This document shows, piece by piece, positions 35,682-44,557 of a stretch of 64,000 bases of DNA. Each line of letters begins with the position of its first letter. The stretch's first letter is position 1. The notes beneath the pieces are model-generated. The model did no database searches. It saw only the letters and a program-made list of their open reading frames with translations, and had not been told where the DNA came from. The position numbers and the translations under genes were made by a program. This DNA is from an uncultured Anaerococcus sp. Lineage in GTDB: Bacteria; Bacillota; Clostridia; Tissierellales; Peptoniphilaceae. The stretch covers positions 6,657-70,656 of the forward strand of contig NZ_CALTUX010000005.1 of NCBI RefSeq assembly GCF_943912825.1. The letters run 5' to 3'.

Positions 35682-36850
35682 TTATTTCCTCCCAAATATT
35701 TCATAATCACACTAACCATTAGGCTTGGGCCATAGATTATGGCATCTTCATTAAATTTGGCCTTGGCGTTGTGAAGTGGATAAACTGTTTGATCATCTAC
35801 CTTACAACCTACCATCATCATAACAGCTGGCACATTTTTTGCTACATTTGCAAAATCATCTGAAGCTGTAACCGCATCTGCCTTATCAGAATAATAAAAG
35901 TCAGGATTTTCTTCCTTGATTTCCTTTAAGACTTCTACTATATCATCTACCATCCCTTCATCATTTATAATAGCAGGCACATCTGATAGAATTTCAAAGC
36001 TTGCTTTCCCCCTAAAGGCCTTTGCTATATGATCAGCAATTTCAGGAATCCTAGCCTTGATATGGTCCTTGCTTTTTTGTGAATAGGTTCTTGTTGTGCC
36101 CTCAATTATCGCCTTGTCTGGAATAATATTTGGAGCATTGCCTGCGCTAATGTGACCTGTAGTAAGGACAGCGCCCTCCCTAAAGGATATTTCTCTAGAT
36201 ACCAAAACTTGAAGAGCATTTACAATTTGTGCTGCAATAAAGGCTGCGTCTACCCCTTTTTCTGGCATAGCTCCATGGGCCCCATAGCCTTCTACCTCTA
36301 TCCTAAAGTTGTTATTGGATGTAGCCATCTCACCTTTTTTGATATAAAGTCCAGGTGCAAGAGTTGTATCCATATGAACCATCATAGCCTTTTCTACCTT
36401 TGGATTTTCAAGTATTCCTGCATCTATCATTTTTTGACTACCTGTTAGAAGCTCTTCTGCTGGTTGAAACATTAATTTAACCACACCATTAATCTTATCT
36501 TCATTTTCCTTAAGAAGCTTAGCTGTTCCTAAAAGCATGGCTGTATGAAAATCGTGGCCGCATAAGTGACCATTTTCATTTTTGCTCTTACAAGCCACAT
36601 CTGCTTCTTCTTTAATTGGAAGGGCATCCATATCAGCCCTTAATAGTATGCACCTATCCCCCTTGCCAATTGTTGCAAGGACTCCTGATTCAATCGGTTT
36701 AGAATATTTAATTCCCATCTTATCAAGCTCATCTGTGACAAGTTTTATAGTATTAGTCATCTCAAATCCTATCTCAGGATTTTCGTGAAGTCTTCTCCTA
36801 ATTTCTACTAAATAGTCTTTTATCTCTTGTGATTTTTTATAAAAATTCAT
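35678..36850 (-). CDS. M20 family amidohydrolase
   Basis: Zinc-dependent amidohydrolase of the hippurate/N-acyl-amino-acid hydrolase type, 390 residues. Motifs: RRRLHENPEIGFE, LRADMDALPIKEE, CGHDFHTAML (97-104), MFQPAEE and the dimerisation domain GAHGAMPEKGVDAAF. The C-terminal DDFANVAKNVPAVMMMVGC and YPLHNAKAKFNEDAI complete the metal site. The natural substrate is an N-acylated amino acid or dipeptide, not fixed by sequence. It heads the pair with the ArsC-like gene. Confidence 0.9.
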   Translation of the reverse strand: MNFYKKSQEIKDYLVEIRRRLHENPEIGFEMTNTIKLVTDELDKMGIKYSKPIESGVLATIGKGDRCILLRADMDALPIKEEADVACKSKNENGHLCGHDFHTAMLLGTAKLLKENEDKINGVVKLMFQPAEELLTGSQKMIDAGILENPKVEKAMMVHMDTTLAPGLYIKKGEMATSNNNFRIEVEGYGAHGAMPEKGVDAAFIAAQIVNALQVLVSREISFREGAVLTTGHISAGNAPNIIPDKAIIEGTTRTYSQKSKDHIKARIPEIADHIAKAFRGKASFEILSDVPAIINDEGMVDDIVEVLKEIKEENPDFYYSDKADAVTASDDFANVAKNVPAVMMMVGCKVDDQTVYPLHNAKAKFNEDAIIYGPSLMVSVIMKYLGGNK

Positions 36851-36888
36851 AATAACTTCCTTTCTTTCACTTAAAATATACCCAAAAA

Positions 36889-37173
36889 CTAGGCTAATCT
36901 TTCTATATTTTTCTCTAAAATTTCTATTGGATAAGTAGATTCGATCCTACTTATCAAATCATCAATAATTTTTCTAGCGACCTTATTGGAATTACTAATG
37001 GTCACAAAGCCCAAGTGGGCTTTATTAAGTATATCTAGGTCAGAAATTTCTGCTGCAGAAATATTTAAATTCTTTCTAGCATAATCTAAAATTGACCTCA
37101 CAGTCCTTCTCTTATCCTTAAGAGAAAAGGCATCAAAGATCACAAATTTTATTTCAAGTAGGTATACATACAT
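36889..37173 (-). CDS. DUF503 (YlxP-like) protein
   Basis: 94-residue ferredoxin-like-fold protein starting MYVYLLEIKFVIFDAFSLKDKRR, the DUF503 signature, with VRSILDYARKNLNISAAE following. In Bacillus ylxP lies in the nusA-infB operon and may aid ribosome maturation; here it is instead the last gene of a three-gene unit with the MprF-like and hydrolase genes (TAG directly followed by ATG). Function unknown. Confidence 0.83.
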   Translation of the reverse strand: MYVYLLEIKFVIFDAFSLKDKRRTVRSILDYARKNLNISAAEISDLDILNKAHLGFVTISNSNKVARKIIDDLISRIESTYPIEILEKNIERLA

Positions 37174-38955
37174 CTATACATCCTTGTTGTGCTTCTTATC
37201 AGCCAGGAAGACTGCAAGTAGTGATGATAGAATCAGATTACCCTTGCCAAAGCAGGTGTACCTTGGCTCCCATAAGCTCGCATACTTTGACTTATAATTT
37301 CTAAGACCCTTAAAAGGATAGATGCTATCGGCGTGGCCATAAATAAAGGCTGCAACCCTCTCGCTTAAATAGGCTGACTTATATTTGCCGACATTAGCTA
37401 GAGGCGCCATACCTAGGTTGAAATATTTCATTCCCTCTTCCTGGGCCTTTAAGAAAAGATTTAAAAATAGATAATCCATCATAGAATTGACATTCATTTC
37501 TGTATCATATCTCATAAGATCTATGGTCATTACATCTGGGTCATAGTTTGGCATGATGTTGGTAAAAGCAGTCACATCTCCTTCTTTATCATAAACAAGA
37601 CCAAGCCTTGATTCATTTAAATAATCCCTATCAAAAAATCCTAGGGAAAATCCCTTCTCTTCCCTACCTTTTAGCCACTTATCGGATATTATTTCAAGCC
37701 TGTCAAGAAGCTTATCATCATAAGGAGGGTCTAAGATTTCAAATTTATAACCATCCTTTTCAAACCTATTTAATATGTTTCTAAGAGAAGATTTTTTCCT
37801 ACCAGCCAGAGAAAATTCTCCTAAATCAATAAGGGCATTTTCACCAAATTTCATAAAATCAAATCCATAATCGTGCAAATTAAGGGTAAATTTCTCACCC
37901 ACTTCATAAAAGACTGGATTTAGTGATTTGATATATGATTTATCTATAAAATCTGACAAAGCCTCATCCAAATATGCCCTATCACCAAAGGGCTCACCCA
38001 TGACAATTATTTTGTTATTTACGATTTGATATAAAAAAGCAACAAGCTTTTCACCATTTTCATCAGTGTAATAATATATATACTTATCCTTCAAAAATCC
38101 AAGACCTGCTGTAGTTGAACTTGTAGGAGTATTTTTTTGAACAAAGTCCCTAAATTCTCCTATATCTGGCTCATCGCTTATTAAAACATCCTTTTTCATA
38201 TAGATAAGAATAAGTTTTAGACATAATAACATAACTCCTATAAAAATAGCAAAAAACAATATTTTATATAGGGAAGGATAATTTTCCAAAGGCTTGTCTG
38301 TAGCGATATTTTTTAGGTAAATAAAAGCCCAAAAGCCTGCAAAAATCGAATCTATGATTATCTCTTCTACACTAAATACAAAAGCATCTTTTATTAGAGC
38401 CTCTCTTGTTAGATAAGAAATAAAGCCTATCAAGAAAAGAGGAACCAAGCTAAAAACAGTATCCCCTATTAGAATTAGATAAAATCCAGTGAAAGCCAAA
38501 AGTGGATAAAGTATATTTAAAAATTTCTTTTGCCTATCAAAGGATAATCTTGCTAGGATTAAAAAGACAAAGCCTAGTACAAATTCAAGCAGAGCCCTAA
38601 CAAGGACAATTGTCATAAAAGAAAATTCATTAAAGGGAAAATAATTTAAATTATCACTCACATTAACACTCAAAAGAAAGCCAAGACCATAAAATCCAAT
38701 AAAAATTGAATTGATCCTTTGTATGTATTCTCTAGCTAGCTTTAGGGCAAGTTCTCCATAATTATTTCTCAGTGAAATCAAAATATCCTTAAATCTTATA
38801 AAGACATAAACAATACCCACTAGCAAAAACATTCCAAGAATGAGGCTGGTTTTAAAACCTGTAGCAGTCTTGGCTAAATAATATATAGCCATCAAGACAA
38901 GAAACAAAAATATAAAATGTATAAATTTTTTCCTGTATTTTTTAATTAATTTCAT
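37174..38955 (-). CDS. MprF-like membrane protein with DUF2156 aminoacyltransferase domain
   Basis: 593 residues: about seven hydrophobic helices in the first 250 residues, then a cytoplasmic DUF2156 domain (PTSSTTAGLGFLKDKYIYYYTDENGEKLVAFLYQ, VMGEPFGDRAYLDEALSDF, LRNILNRFEKDGYKFEILDPP, and the end YFNLGMAPLANVG, PFKGLRNYKSKYASLWEPRY). This domain transfers amino acids from tRNA to phosphatidylglycerol in MprF, protecting against cationic peptides. It has about half the helices of Staphylococcus MprF, so the flippase half is reduced or absent. It directly follows the hydrolase gene (GGAGATTAG then ATG). Confidence 0.83.
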   Translation of the reverse strand: MKLIKKYRKKFIHFIFLFLVLMAIYYLAKTATGFKTSLILGMFLLVGIVYVFIRFKDILISLRNNYGELALKLAREYIQRINSIFIGFYGLGFLLSVNVSDNLNYFPFNEFSFMTIVLVRALLEFVLGFVFLILARLSFDRQKKFLNILYPLLAFTGFYLILIGDTVFSLVPLFLIGFISYLTREALIKDAFVFSVEEIIIDSIFAGFWAFIYLKNIATDKPLENYPSLYKILFFAIFIGVMLLCLKLILIYMKKDVLISDEPDIGEFRDFVQKNTPTSSTTAGLGFLKDKYIYYYTDENGEKLVAFLYQIVNNKIIVMGEPFGDRAYLDEALSDFIDKSYIKSLNPVFYEVGEKFTLNLHDYGFDFMKFGENALIDLGEFSLAGRKKSSLRNILNRFEKDGYKFEILDPPYDDKLLDRLEIISDKWLKGREEKGFSLGFFDRDYLNESRLGLVYDKEGDVTAFTNIMPNYDPDVMTIDLMRYDTEMNVNSMMDYLFLNLFLKAQEEGMKYFNLGMAPLANVGKYKSAYLSERVAAFIYGHADSIYPFKGLRNYKSKYASLWEPRYTCFGKGNLILSSLLAVFLADKKHNKDV

Positions 38956-39666
38956 CTAATCTCCTTTCAAAAAATCTAAAACAAGCTTATTAAAAATCTC
39001 TGGGGCCTTCCTTGCTAACCTGTGGCCCTGGTTTTTTATAATATAAAGCTTGCAGTCTCTAATGTTTTGTGCAATACCTCTTATGTGAGATAACCTTATC
39101 AAATCATTAGACCCAACAATAATCATAGTTGGATTGTCAATATCTCTAAGGTCCGACTTTTCAAGCTTAAGATCTCCTAGCAGAAGTCTTGCTACCCTTT
39201 TATTCTTTTTAAAAAATGGCAAAATAGTCCAGACTATATTTTCTAAAATCATAAGGACCTTTGCAAAAGGTGTAATCCCATCAAATCTTGCATTTGGAGC
39301 ATTAAGAATTAGTTTATCAATCATTTCTCCATACATCTTATGAAATACAAGGGCAAGATTTGCCCCATCAGAAAAACCTAAGACATGGGCCTTCTTAAGG
39401 CCCAAAGCCTGGTAGACTTCCTTTAGGTCATTTGCCATAATTTCAAAACTGAGCTTATCCTTATTATTATCAGAAAATCCATGGTCCCTAAAATCTATCA
39501 AAATAAGATGAAAATACTTAGATAGAAATCCTATCTGATATTCAAAATAAGTCATATCCCCGTCATTGCCATGAAGGAGAAAAAGATTTTCACCCTGGCC
39601 ATATTCCTTATAAAAAATGTGGGTTCCGTCCCTTAATTTTATATAATCATCTTCACTACTTTTCAT
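38956..39666 (-). CDS. Alpha/beta hydrolase
   Basis: 236-residue alpha/beta hydrolase without signal peptide. The oxyanion loop is LLHGNDGDMTYF, the nucleophile elbow GFSDG has Ser99, and the acid and base are Asp188 (IVGSND) and His215 (NQGHRLA). First gene of the unit with the MprF-like and DUF503 genes, no spacer. Hydrolases of this fold that cleave aminoacylated phosphatidylglycerol occur beside the synthase in some bacteria, but those are exported, so a lipid-related role here is only a hypothesis. Confidence 0.87.
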   Translation of the reverse strand: MKSSEDDYIKLRDGTHIFYKEYGQGENLFLLHGNDGDMTYFEYQIGFLSKYFHLILIDFRDHGFSDNNKDKLSFEIMANDLKEVYQALGLKKAHVLGFSDGANLALVFHKMYGEMIDKLILNAPNARFDGITPFAKVLMILENIVWTILPFFKKNKRVARLLLGDLKLEKSDLRDIDNPTMIIVGSNDLIRLSHIRGIAQNIRDCKLYIIKNQGHRLARKAPEIFNKLVLDFLKGD

Positions 39667-39683
39667 AAAAGCTCCTTTAATTA

Positions 39684-39692
39684 ATTATATCA
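39684..39692 (-). promoter_or_regulatory. Extended -10 promoter of the hydrolase/MprF-like unit
   Basis: On the minus strand TGATATAAT lies 17 bases before the hydrolase ATG with AAAGGAG in between. No clear -35 is visible. Confidence 0.55.
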
Positions 39693-39761
39693 CTTTCTAT
39701 TAATAAGTCTTTTATAGTGAAGATATTTTTATAATTAGTAAAATAAAAGCAAGGAGGATCT

Positions 39762-41129
39762 ATGAACTTTAATTTTAATGATAAAAAAGAAAACAAAATC
39801 AATTTTATTTTCGAAGAAGATAATAAGCATAAGTTTTTCAAGGCTAAAAGTGGTGAAATATTGCCAGTAGAAGCTGAAGGAGAAATCCTACTAGGCCTTG
39901 GCAAAAAGGAAGACTTTACTAAGGATGTCCTAAAAGAAGCTGTCGCTAAACTTATAAGATTTTTAGCTGATAAGGATATTTCTACTATTTCATTTTCAGC
40001 AAATAATACAGACCTTGATGATAAGGACTTTTGCCTTGCAATAGTAGAAGCCTCTATGGTGGCTTCATATAAGTTTGACCACTACAAGAGCGAAAAAGCT
40101 TGTCAAAAACTTTCTGAAATTAACTTTGATGAAAGCCTTTCACCATTTAAAGCTGACCTAGAAGAGCTTTCAAATGTTTTAGAAGGTCAATTTTTAGCAA
40201 GAGACCTTGTGAATCTAAGGTCAAATGACATCTACCCAGAAACTTTAGCCCAAGCTGCCCATGATAATTTATCAGACCTTGGTGTTGATGTAAAAATCTA
40301 TGGCAAGGATGAAATTCTTGATATGGGTCTTACTGCTTTTTATGAAGTAGCTAAGGGATCTGATAAGGAACCTAAATTTATAGTTATGGAATACCTAAAG
40401 GGAGACAATGAGCCTCTAGCCTTAATTGGTAAGGGCCTAACCTATGATGCAGGTGGTTATTCTATTAAAACTTCTGCTGGTATGAAGACTATGAACTCAG
40501 ATATGGGTGGATCAGGTACAGTTATCGGTGCAATGAAGGCAATTGCTTCAAATAAGCTTAAGGTCAATGTTGTCGCTATTGTTGCAGCTTGCGAAAACCT
40601 AATATCAGGCAGGGCCGACAAGCCAGGTGACATAATCAAAGCAAGAAATGGCATGACAATAGATGTAGATAATACAGATGCCGAGGGAAGGATTACCCTT
40701 GCAGATGCTGTAAATTACGCAGCTACAGAATATAAGCCAAGCCTATTAGTTGACCTTGCTACTCTTACAGGTGCAGTCCTAGTGGCTCTTGGTGAAACCT
40801 ACACAGGCGCTGTTACAAATGATGATGCCGCCTTTGCTAAGGTTAAAAAAGCAAGCGAAGATTCTGATGAAAAAATTTGGCAACTTCCAAATGACCCATT
40901 CTTTAAGACCTACAACAAGAGTGAAAATGGCGATGTCAAAAACTCTGGTGGCAGAATGGCAGGATCTATAACAGCTGGTCAATTTATTGAAAACTTCATC
41001 GAAGAAGTCCCATGGGTACACCTTGATATAGCAGGAACTGCCTACCTATCAGCTCCACAAGGAATAAATGAAACTGGAGCAACAGGTGTCCATGTCAAGA
41101 CCCTTTACAATTTAGCTAAAAACTATTAA
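39762..41129 (+). CDS. pepA: Leucyl aminopeptidase (M17)
   Basis: Cytosolic dimetal aminopeptidase that frees N-terminal residues during peptide use. 455 residues; catalytic domain signatures GKGLTYDAGGYSIKTSAGMKTMNSDMGGSG (Lys, Asp) and NTDAEGRITLADAVNY (NTDAEGR box), with VDLATLTGAVLVALGE following. The N-terminal macro-like domain is less conserved. AAGGAGG precedes the ATG. It stands alone and converges on the liv operon. Confidence 0.94.
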   Translation: MNFNFNDKKENKINFIFEEDNKHKFFKAKSGEILPVEAEGEILLGLGKKEDFTKDVLKEAVAKLIRFLADKDISTISFSANNTDLDDKDFCLAIVEASMVASYKFDHYKSEKACQKLSEINFDESLSPFKADLEELSNVLEGQFLARDLVNLRSNDIYPETLAQAAHDNLSDLGVDVKIYGKDEILDMGLTAFYEVAKGSDKEPKFIVMEYLKGDNEPLALIGKGLTYDAGGYSIKTSAGMKTMNSDMGGSGTVIGAMKAIASNKLKVNVVAIVAACENLISGRADKPGDIIKARNGMTIDVDNTDAEGRITLADAVNYAATEYKPSLLVDLATLTGAVLVALGETYTGAVTNDDAAFAKVKKASEDSDEKIWQLPNDPFFKTYNKSENGDVKNSGGRMAGSITAGQFIENFIEEVPWVHLDIAGTAYLSAPQGINETGATGVHVKTLYNLAKNY

Positions 41130-41132
41130 TAA

Positions 41133-41174
41133 AAATCCCAAGACTTTAAGGAAATTTCTTAAGTCTTGGGATTT
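41133..41174. terminator. Bidirectional terminator between pepA and livF
   Basis: AAATCCCAAGACTT (41133-41146) and AAGTCTTGGGATTT (41161-41174) form a 14-bp perfect stem between converging genes. Confidence 0.92.
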
Positions 41175-41178
41175 GTTT

Positions 41179-41892
41179 CTATATTCCTAGGTAGGCTGCC
41201 TTTACATCTGGATCTGCCTTTAGATCACTTGCCTTACCTTCTTTTACAATCTTGCCAGTCTCAAGAACATAGGCCCTGTCGGCTATATCTAGGGCAAGAT
41301 TTGCATTTTGTTCTACAAGTAGGATTGTCCTGCCTTCTTCTTTTAAAATCCTAATCGTATCAAATATCTTATCTACAAATAGAGGGGATAGTCCCATTGA
41401 TGGCTCATCTAAAAGTAGCACCTTAGGGTTAGTAAGTAGGGCCCTGCCCATAGCTAGCATTTGCTGCTCACCACCCGAAAGGGTACCTGCTTTTTGATTT
41501 TTTCTTTCTTCTAAAACTGGGAAAAGCTCGTAAATCTTTTTAAGCTCTTTTTGATTTTCTTCATCAGACCTATCCACAGCTATTGTTCCAAGTTTTAAGT
41601 TATCTTCTACAGAAAGACCAGCAAATACACGTCTTCCTTCAGGTACTTGCGCAATACCTTCTCTTGTGATTTGGTAAGTCTTTTCCTTTTTGATTGATTT
41701 TTCATTAAAGAAAATATCGCCCTCTTTGGCATCCAAAAGACCAGATATAGTCTGAAGGGTTGTAGTTTTACCAGCACCGTTGGCTCCTATCAAGGAAACT
41801 ACTTCGCCTTCTTCTACTTTAAGGCTTATACCCTTAAGAGCTCTGATATTTCCATAATATACACTTAAATTTTCAACTCTTAATATACTCAT
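41179..41892 (-). CDS. livF: Branched-chain amino acid ABC transporter ATPase LivF
   Basis: 237-residue ATPase with Walker A GANGAGKTT, the LivF-type switch VPEGRRVFAGLSVEDNLKLG, signature TLSGGEQQMLAMGRAL and Walker B LLLDEPSMGLSPLFV. It pairs with LivG to power LivHM import of leucine, isoleucine and valine. Last gene of livK-H-M-G-F, 11 bases after livG, and ends at the shared terminator. Confidence 0.95.
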   Translation of the reverse strand: MSILRVENLSVYYGNIRALKGISLKVEEGEVVSLIGANGAGKTTTLQTISGLLDAKEGDIFFNEKSIKKEKTYQITREGIAQVPEGRRVFAGLSVEDNLKLGTIAVDRSDEENQKELKKIYELFPVLEERKNQKAGTLSGGEQQMLAMGRALLTNPKVLLLDEPSMGLSPLFVDKIFDTIRILKEEGRTILLVEQNANLALDIADRAYVLETGKIVKEGKASDLKADPDVKAAYLGI

Positions 41893-41903
41893 ATTTCCTC
41901 TTT

Positions 41904-42686
41904 CTAGTTGCCAAGATAGGCCCTTACTACTTCTTCATTTGAGATTACTTCTTTAGGATCACCTTGGGCAAGGATTTCTCCATAATTTAGAACAATAAGT
42001 CTTTCTGATATGCCTAAAACCAGGTTCATATCATGCTCTATCAATAGGATTGAAACTCCGGTTTTTTCTCTTATGACCCTTATAGAATCCATAAGATCTT
42101 GAGTTTCAGACTCATTCATACCTGCTGCTGGCTCATCTAGTAGAAGAAGCTTAGGTCTTGTTGCCATAGCCCTTGCTATTTCAAGCTTTCTTTGGGCTCC
42201 ATAAGGAAGACTTCCTGCAAAGGCCCTGAAATATTTTTCTAGATTGAAAAGGCTTAAGATTTCCTTAGCTGTCTCTGTCGCTTCATTTTCTTCCTTCCAG
42301 AAGCTTGGAAATCTTAGCATACCACTAAGAACTCCATAGTCCATGTATTGGTTCATGGCAAGTTTAACATTATCTAAGACTGTTAGGTTATCAAATAGCC
42401 TTATATTTTGGAAAGTCCTTGCTACCCCCATTTTTGAAAGCTTATCTGGAGAAATACCATTTGTCATCTCCCCATCTAGTAAGATTTCACCGCTTGTTGG
42501 AGTATAGACTCCTGAAAGCATATTAAAAAGAGTAGTTTTTCCTGCTCCATTTGGACCTATTAGGCCTAAGAGCTCTCCCTTTTTAAGGTTAAAGGTTACA
42601 TCAGATACTGCCTTAAGTCCTCCAAAGGAAATGCTAAGGTCTTTTACTTCAAGCACATTATCATGTATTATTTCTTTACTGTTCAC
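41904..42686 (-). CDS. livG: Branched-chain amino acid ABC transporter ATPase LivG
   Basis: 260 residues. Walker A GPNGAGKTT, LivG-specific VARTFQNIRLFDNLTVLDNV, signature region LPYGAQRKLEIARAMATRP (degenerate LSGGQ as usual in LivG), and Walker B LLLDEPAAGMNESE. The start is a GTG at 42684-42686 that overlaps livM by 11 bases; AGAAGG lies before it. Confidence 0.95.
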   Translation of the reverse strand: MNSKEIIHDNVLEVKDLSISFGGLKAVSDVTFNLKKGELLGLIGPNGAGKTTLFNMLSGVYTPTSGEILLDGEMTNGISPDKLSKMGVARTFQNIRLFDNLTVLDNVKLAMNQYMDYGVLSGMLRFPSFWKEENEATETAKEILSLFNLEKYFRAFAGSLPYGAQRKLEIARAMATRPKLLLLDEPAAGMNESETQDLMDSIRVIREKTGVSILLIEHDMNLVLGISERLIVLNYGEILAQGDPKEVISNEEVVRAYLGN

Positions 42687-43653
42687 CTTCTACATCTCCT
42701 TTCTTGTACTTATCTATCTTTAATAGGTTTCTTATTGAGAATTCTTTTCTTCCTAAGAGACCTTGAGGTCTGTAGATCATAACAGCTATAAGGATTAGAG
42801 CATAGATTACCATTCTCCATTCAGCAAGTGGTCTTAATATTTCCGGAAGGATTGTTAGACCAATTGATGAGAAAATTGCACCTGTCATTGATCCCATACC
42901 GCCTAATACTACCATTACTAGATAGTCAAATGACTTGTTGTAGTTAAATATATTTGCTGCCAATACCCCAAAGCTTTGAGCGTAAAGGGCACCTGCTATA
43001 CCTGCAAATACTGCTGAAAGGGCAAAGGCAAAGGTCTTATACTTTGTGATATTGATACCGCAAGCTTGGGCTGCTAATTCGTTATCTCTTATTGATAAGA
43101 CAGCCCTACCATGACGGCAAGAAGCATAGGTAAATATCATAGCTACAAGGAAGGCTGCCACAAAATAAAATTTTCCAAAATCATTAGTTGTTGGAATTCC
43201 TGCAAGACCTTGGGCGCCTCCTGTAAAAGCTAGGTTCTCGATTAAAACTCTTATGATTTCACCAAAGGCTAGGGTTACTATAGCTAGATAATCACCGGTA
43301 AGTCTTAAAACAGGAAGTCCTATTAAAACACCAAATATAGCTGCAACCACTCCTCCTATTATAATAGAAAGTATAAATCCTAAAAATCCGCCTACTAGAC
43401 CGCTTTTAAGAAATAAAGCTGCTGAATAAGCACCTATTGCCATAAAGCCTGCGTGGCCTAGGTTAATTTGTCCTAAGACACCTACAGTTAGGTTAAGACT
43501 TGTGGCCATTATTATATTTATACAAATTAGTACAAGGATATTTTGCCAATATCTATTTAAAACATTAAGTCCAATTAGACTTTGGATTATTACAAAAAAT
43601 AATACTACTAATGCTGTTGTGATAAGATAAGTTTTCTTTCTATTCTTGGACAT
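42676..43653 (-). CDS. livM: Branched-chain amino acid ABC permease LivM
   Basis: 325-residue permease with about nine hydrophobic helices. Family marks: MATSLNLTVGVLGQINLGHAGFMAIGAYSAAL, LRLTGDYLAIVTLAFGEIIR and FDYLVMVVLGGMGSMTGAIFSS, with C-terminal IYRPQGLLGRKEF. It forms the channel with LivH, whose stop lies one base upstream of its start. Confidence 0.94.
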   Translation of the reverse strand: MSKNRKKTYLITTALVVLFFVIIQSLIGLNVLNRYWQNILVLICINIIMATSLNLTVGVLGQINLGHAGFMAIGAYSAALFLKSGLVGGFLGFILSIIIGGVVAAIFGVLIGLPVLRLTGDYLAIVTLAFGEIIRVLIENLAFTGGAQGLAGIPTTNDFGKFYFVAAFLVAMIFTYASCRHGRAVLSIRDNELAAQACGINITKYKTFAFALSAVFAGIAGALYAQSFGVLAANIFNYNKSFDYLVMVVLGGMGSMTGAIFSSIGLTILPEILRPLAEWRMVIYALILIAVMIYRPQGLLGRKEFSIRNLLKIDKYKKGDVEGEQ

Positions 43654-43654
43654 A

Positions 43655-44542
43655 TCACACCTTTTCTTTCTCTAGCTTGCCAAATAAACCATTTGGAGCT
43701 ACTAGTAAAACTACAATCAATACTACAAATACTATAGCATCTGCATAAGCACTTGATAGGTAAGCTCTGGTCAAAACTTCTATTATACCTAGGATTAAAC
43801 CGCCTATAACAGCTCCTGGTATACTTCCGATTCCTCCTAGGACTGCTGCTGTAAAGGCCTTAATACCAAGCATTGATCCCATAAAAGGTTGGATTTGTGG
43901 ATAGCTTGCTACATATAAAACTGAAGCTACACCTGCAAGGGCTGATCCTATTGCAAAGGTCATTGTCATAACCTTATTTACATTTATACCAACAAGCTCT
44001 GCAGCACCGTAGTCTTCACTTACAGCTAGCATTGATTTACCATGTTTTGTTTTATTTACAAATAAGTTCAATAAATATGTTAGGATAATTGTTGATACGA
44101 TTGTAACTATTGTAGCGAGTGATAGGTGAACTCCTCCAAAGTTTAGAGACTTTTGTGGGAAAAGCCCTGGTATAGGTTTTGCGCTTGATGTAAATATCTT
44201 TACAAATAAGTTTTGTAAAAATAGGGACACACCTATGGTTGTTATGAGTAAGGAAATTCTTGAAGAATTCCTAAGTGGCTTGTAGGCTACTCTTTCTATG
44301 ACTACGCCAAGAATCGTACAAACTAATATGGCAGGTACTATAGCAAGCCATAGTGGCAAGCCTGCCTTAAATATAGGTAATTGGATGGCAAGAAATACAG
44401 TATAGCCGCCTACCATTATGATATCGCCGTGGGCGAAGTTGATAAGTTTGGCTATACCATAAACCATCGTATACCCTAGGGCTACAAGGGCATATATAGA
44501 GCCTAGTTGTAGCCCGTTAAATAATTGGGTAATAAAATCCAT
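43655..44542 (-). CDS. livH: Branched-chain amino acid ABC permease LivH
   Basis: 295-residue permease with about eight helices. Family marks: FNGLQLGSIYALVALGYTMVYGIAKLINFAHGDIIMVGGY at the N-terminus and KAFTAAVLGGIGSIPGAVIGGLILG toward the end. AGAGGAG precedes the ATG. It follows the binding-protein gene by 15 bases and belongs to the same T-box-controlled transcript. Confidence 0.95.
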   Translation of the reverse strand: MDFITQLFNGLQLGSIYALVALGYTMVYGIAKLINFAHGDIIMVGGYTVFLAIQLPIFKAGLPLWLAIVPAILVCTILGVVIERVAYKPLRNSSRISLLITTIGVSLFLQNLFVKIFTSSAKPIPGLFPQKSLNFGGVHLSLATIVTIVSTIILTYLLNLFVNKTKHGKSMLAVSEDYGAAELVGINVNKVMTMTFAIGSALAGVASVLYVASYPQIQPFMGSMLGIKAFTAAVLGGIGSIPGAVIGGLILGIIEVLTRAYLSSAYADAIVFVVLIVVLLVAPNGLFGKLEKEKV

Positions 44543-44557
44543 TAATCTCTCCTCTTT

